From the NCBI GenBank assembly GCA_937902445.1, contig CALELJ010000146.1, forward strand, positions 1 through 6,382: DNA of 6,382 nt, in the 5' to 3' direction. Both the position numbers and the translations under genes were made by a program. Of the stretch, positions 4,912-6,382 are shown in pieces (the first letter of the stretch is position 1; each line of letters begins with the position of its first letter). The notes beneath the pieces were generated by a model. The model did no database searches, was not told the origin of the DNA, and worked only from the letters and a program-made list of their open reading frames with translations. This stretch comes from an uncultured Treponema sp. Its GTDB lineage: Bacteria; Spirochaetota; Spirochaetia; Treponematales; Treponemataceae.

Positions 4912-5982
4912 CTATGTTCGCGCGTATTTCAAAAGAATGCTGCTTATGAATATAAACAGGACAACAGGAAACCAGGCACCAAACAAAGGAGGAATGGTCT
5001 GGAACTTTGCCATAAGCATTGTAACCATCTGGGTTACATAGAAAAGAACAACAGCCGTAATGCTTAGACCAAGACTTACAAGAAGAACATTCTTTCTTGT
5101 TTTTCCGCTTAATCCTACGGCAAGGAAAACAACGATGAATACAACAAAAGGAAACGCATACTTTTTGTAGTAAACGGATTTTTCTTCAGCACTCGGCAAA
5201 CCTGCCTTCTCAAGGTGCTCGATATAAATTCTGGCTTCTTTTGTGTTTACTTCCTCAACAGAAATGGTATTGTTTCTGAAAGTCTCCGGAGGCTCATCAA
5301 GCAGATCAAGCAGATCCTTTTCAGCTCCGATGACACTGACTTCACCACCGTCATATCTATATTCGATAGGATTGCTCAAAACCCATCTGTCATTTATCCA
5401 TGTCGCATTGTCACAGAAGACCATGGCTTCCAGATTCTTTTCCTCATCGCGGAAAACAATATAAACGCTGTACAGCCGCTTTAAGGAATTATCAAAGAAA
5501 TCCGCCTTGTAGATTACACGTCCCTCATTGGACATGATGACAATCTTGTCGTTGTTCAGTGACTTTTCCTTGTTCAGCACAAATTCCTGTAGATGAACCT
5601 TCTTTGCATAGGTTGGAACAACAAGGGTATTCTCAAAAAAGAAAAGTCCCACGCTCATGAAAGCCGCAACAACAAGCAGCGGAACCGTAAACCTGAGCAG
5701 TGAAATTCCGGAAGCAAAAACCGCAAGAAGTTCATTTTTTGCATAGAAATCACTGAGCATGTAGGCCGTGGCAAACAGCATCGCTATGGGCACCGAATAC
5801 CACACTGTCTTTGGAATGTAATAGATAAGAATGAGCCCTATATCTATTGTAGAAACATTCTTGTTTACATAGTTCCAGAGATTCATGAAAAGGTCTGTGA
5901 GACAAAGAATCAGGATGAAGAAGACGAGAGCTCCCATGAAAACAGGGAAAAAACTTCTCAGCATGTATTTGACAATTTTCAT
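4912..5982 (-). CDS. LptF/LptG family permease (lipopolysaccharide/glycolipid export ABC transporter)
   Basis: This 356-aa inner-membrane protein has the LptF/LptG (YjgP/YjgQ) layout. Three N-terminal membrane segments (about 11-33, 48-76, 98-116) are followed by a periplasmic beta-rich domain (about 120-270) and three C-terminal segments (about 273-292, 299-325, 330-352). The cytoplasmic NELLAVFASGIS motif (83-94) matches the family's helix that contacts the LptB ATPase. With a partner permease and LptB it extracts lipid from the outer leaflet of the inner membrane and passes it to the periplasmic bridge. Its ATG overlaps the preceding gene's stop as ATGA, so translation is coupled; a GAGG lies 11 nt upstream. 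Position second in the pair suggests LptG, but I cannot separate F from G by sequence. Some treponemes lack classical LPS, so the cargo may be another glycolipid. Confidence 0.9.
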   Translation of the reverse strand: MKIVKYMLRSFFPVFMGALVFFILILCLTDLFMNLWNYVNKNVSTIDIGLILIYYIPKTVWYSVPIAMLFATAYMLSDFYAKNELLAVFASGISLLRFTVPLLVVAAFMSVGLFFFENTLVVPTYAKKVHLQEFVLNKEKSLNNDKIVIMSNEGRVIYKADFFDNSLKRLYSVYIVFRDEEKNLEAMVFCDNATWINDRWVLSNPIEYRYDGGEVSVIGAEKDLLDLLDEPPETFRNNTISVEEVNTKEARIYIEHLEKAGLPSAEEKSVYYKKYAFPFVVFIVVFLAVGLSGKTRKNVLLVSLGLSITAVVLFYVTQMVTMLMAKFQTIPPLFGAWFPVVLFIFISSILLKYART

Positions 5983-6382
5983 TTTTTCTTAAGCCTCAGA
6001 TAAAGAATTATTCCCAGAAGACCAAGAATGAAATTTGGTCCCCAGGTCACCCAGAAGCCATTGATTCCGCCTCTGTTTCCAAAAGTCTGCCCTACCATCT
6101 GTACAGACCAGTAGAGTACGGAAATTATGACACCGAATATCATGCCCAGGGTCTGGCCATCTTTTCTACCAAAAATCAAGGAAAGAGGAAAAGCAAGCAT
6201 CGCAAAAAATATGGAACCGAAAGGCATCGCAAATTTTTTATTGTATTCAAGCTTGTACATGTTCTTCAGTTTAGGAGAAATGTTTTCGTTCTTTTTCATT
6301 TTCTTTATTTCTTTTCTAAGGTCCCAGGACGTCATCTCACGTGGAGAAGTTCCGCCGTTGGAAGAAATGATGGAATTTTCAA
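5979..6382 (-). CDS. LptF/LptG family permease, C-terminal part (5' end cut by window edge)
   Basis: The last 133 codons of a second LptF/LptG permease are visible. The frame stays open to the window edge, so the internal ATG at 6335 (in PREMTSWDLRKEI) is not the start. The PREMTS-x2-LRKEI stretch is the family's typical segment between the periplasmic domain and the fourth membrane helix. It is followed by EYNKKFAMPFGSIFFAMLAFPLSLIFG, a second hydrophobic segment (LGMIFGVIISVLYWSVQMVGQ) and a third near the end (FWVTWGPNFILGLLGIILYL), ending LKKK. This is the expected three-helix C-terminal half. Its TGA overlaps the next permease's ATG by four bases. Being first in the pair, it is the likely LptF partner; together they would form the heterodimeric LptFG channel. 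Confidence 0.85.
   Translation of the reverse strand, partial: ENSIISSNGGTSPREMTSWDLRKEIKKMKKNENISPKLKNMYKLEYNKKFAMPFGSIFFAMLAFPLSLIFGRKDGQTLGMIFGVIISVLYWSVQMVGQTFGNRGGINGFWVTWGPNFILGLLGIILYLRLKKK

Noticed and set aside
6333..6335. ATG as the start of the right-edge permease
   Set aside because: The frame stays open upstream to the window edge and encodes family-like sequence (NGGTSPREMTS), so this methionine is internal.

Overview
The window reads as ordinary chromosomal DNA of a spirochaete, most likely a Treponema. This rests on protein style and gene context (a CUT1-type sugar-transporter ATPase, two LptF/LptG permeases, tgt, and a secreted HEAT-repeat protein), not on a database match. 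Every gene I can support lies on the minus strand, so transcription runs from high to low coordinates. There is no sign of an insertion sequence, phage, CRISPR array or rRNA.

From the right edge (upstream) to the left: (1) 1962-6382 is a tight gene string. It holds the C-terminal part of an LptF/LptG permease (cut by the window edge), a second complete LptF/LptG permease overlapping it by ATGA, tgt (tRNA-guanine transglycosylase) 13 nt later, and a 598-aa exported HEAT-repeat protein 3 nt after tgt. It looks like one translationally coupled operon. It links envelope glycolipid/LPS export to a tRNA-modification enzyme and an unnamed periplasmic scaffold-like protein. (2) 1741-1953 is a tRNA-Leu(GAG) unit: an A-tract UP-like region, a near-consensus sigma-70 promoter, a short leader hairpin, the tRNA (CCA not encoded) and a strong intrinsic terminator. 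No terminator is visible between the operon and this unit. (3) 960-1712 is a DUF554 (YqgA/YdfK-type) membrane protein starting only 28 nt after the tRNA terminator, followed by a hairpin that probably ends its transcript. (4) 668-959 is a 292-bp intergenic region with unusual structure: seven AATT motifs spaced by a mean of 10.7 bp, two perfect inverted repeats and an imperfect 33-bp direct repeat, all directly upstream of a TTGACT-17-TATAAT promoter. (5) 1-667 is the N-terminal 222 codons of a MalK/UgpC/MsmX-type sugar ABC transporter ATPase, with a strong Shine-Dalgarno and codon use suggesting high expression; its C-terminal domain lies beyond the left edge.

No clearly new multi-gene system is present. 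The signals most worth a second look are the helically phased, dyad-rich upstream region of the sugar-transporter ATPase, and the exported HEAT-repeat protein coupled to lptFG-tgt.
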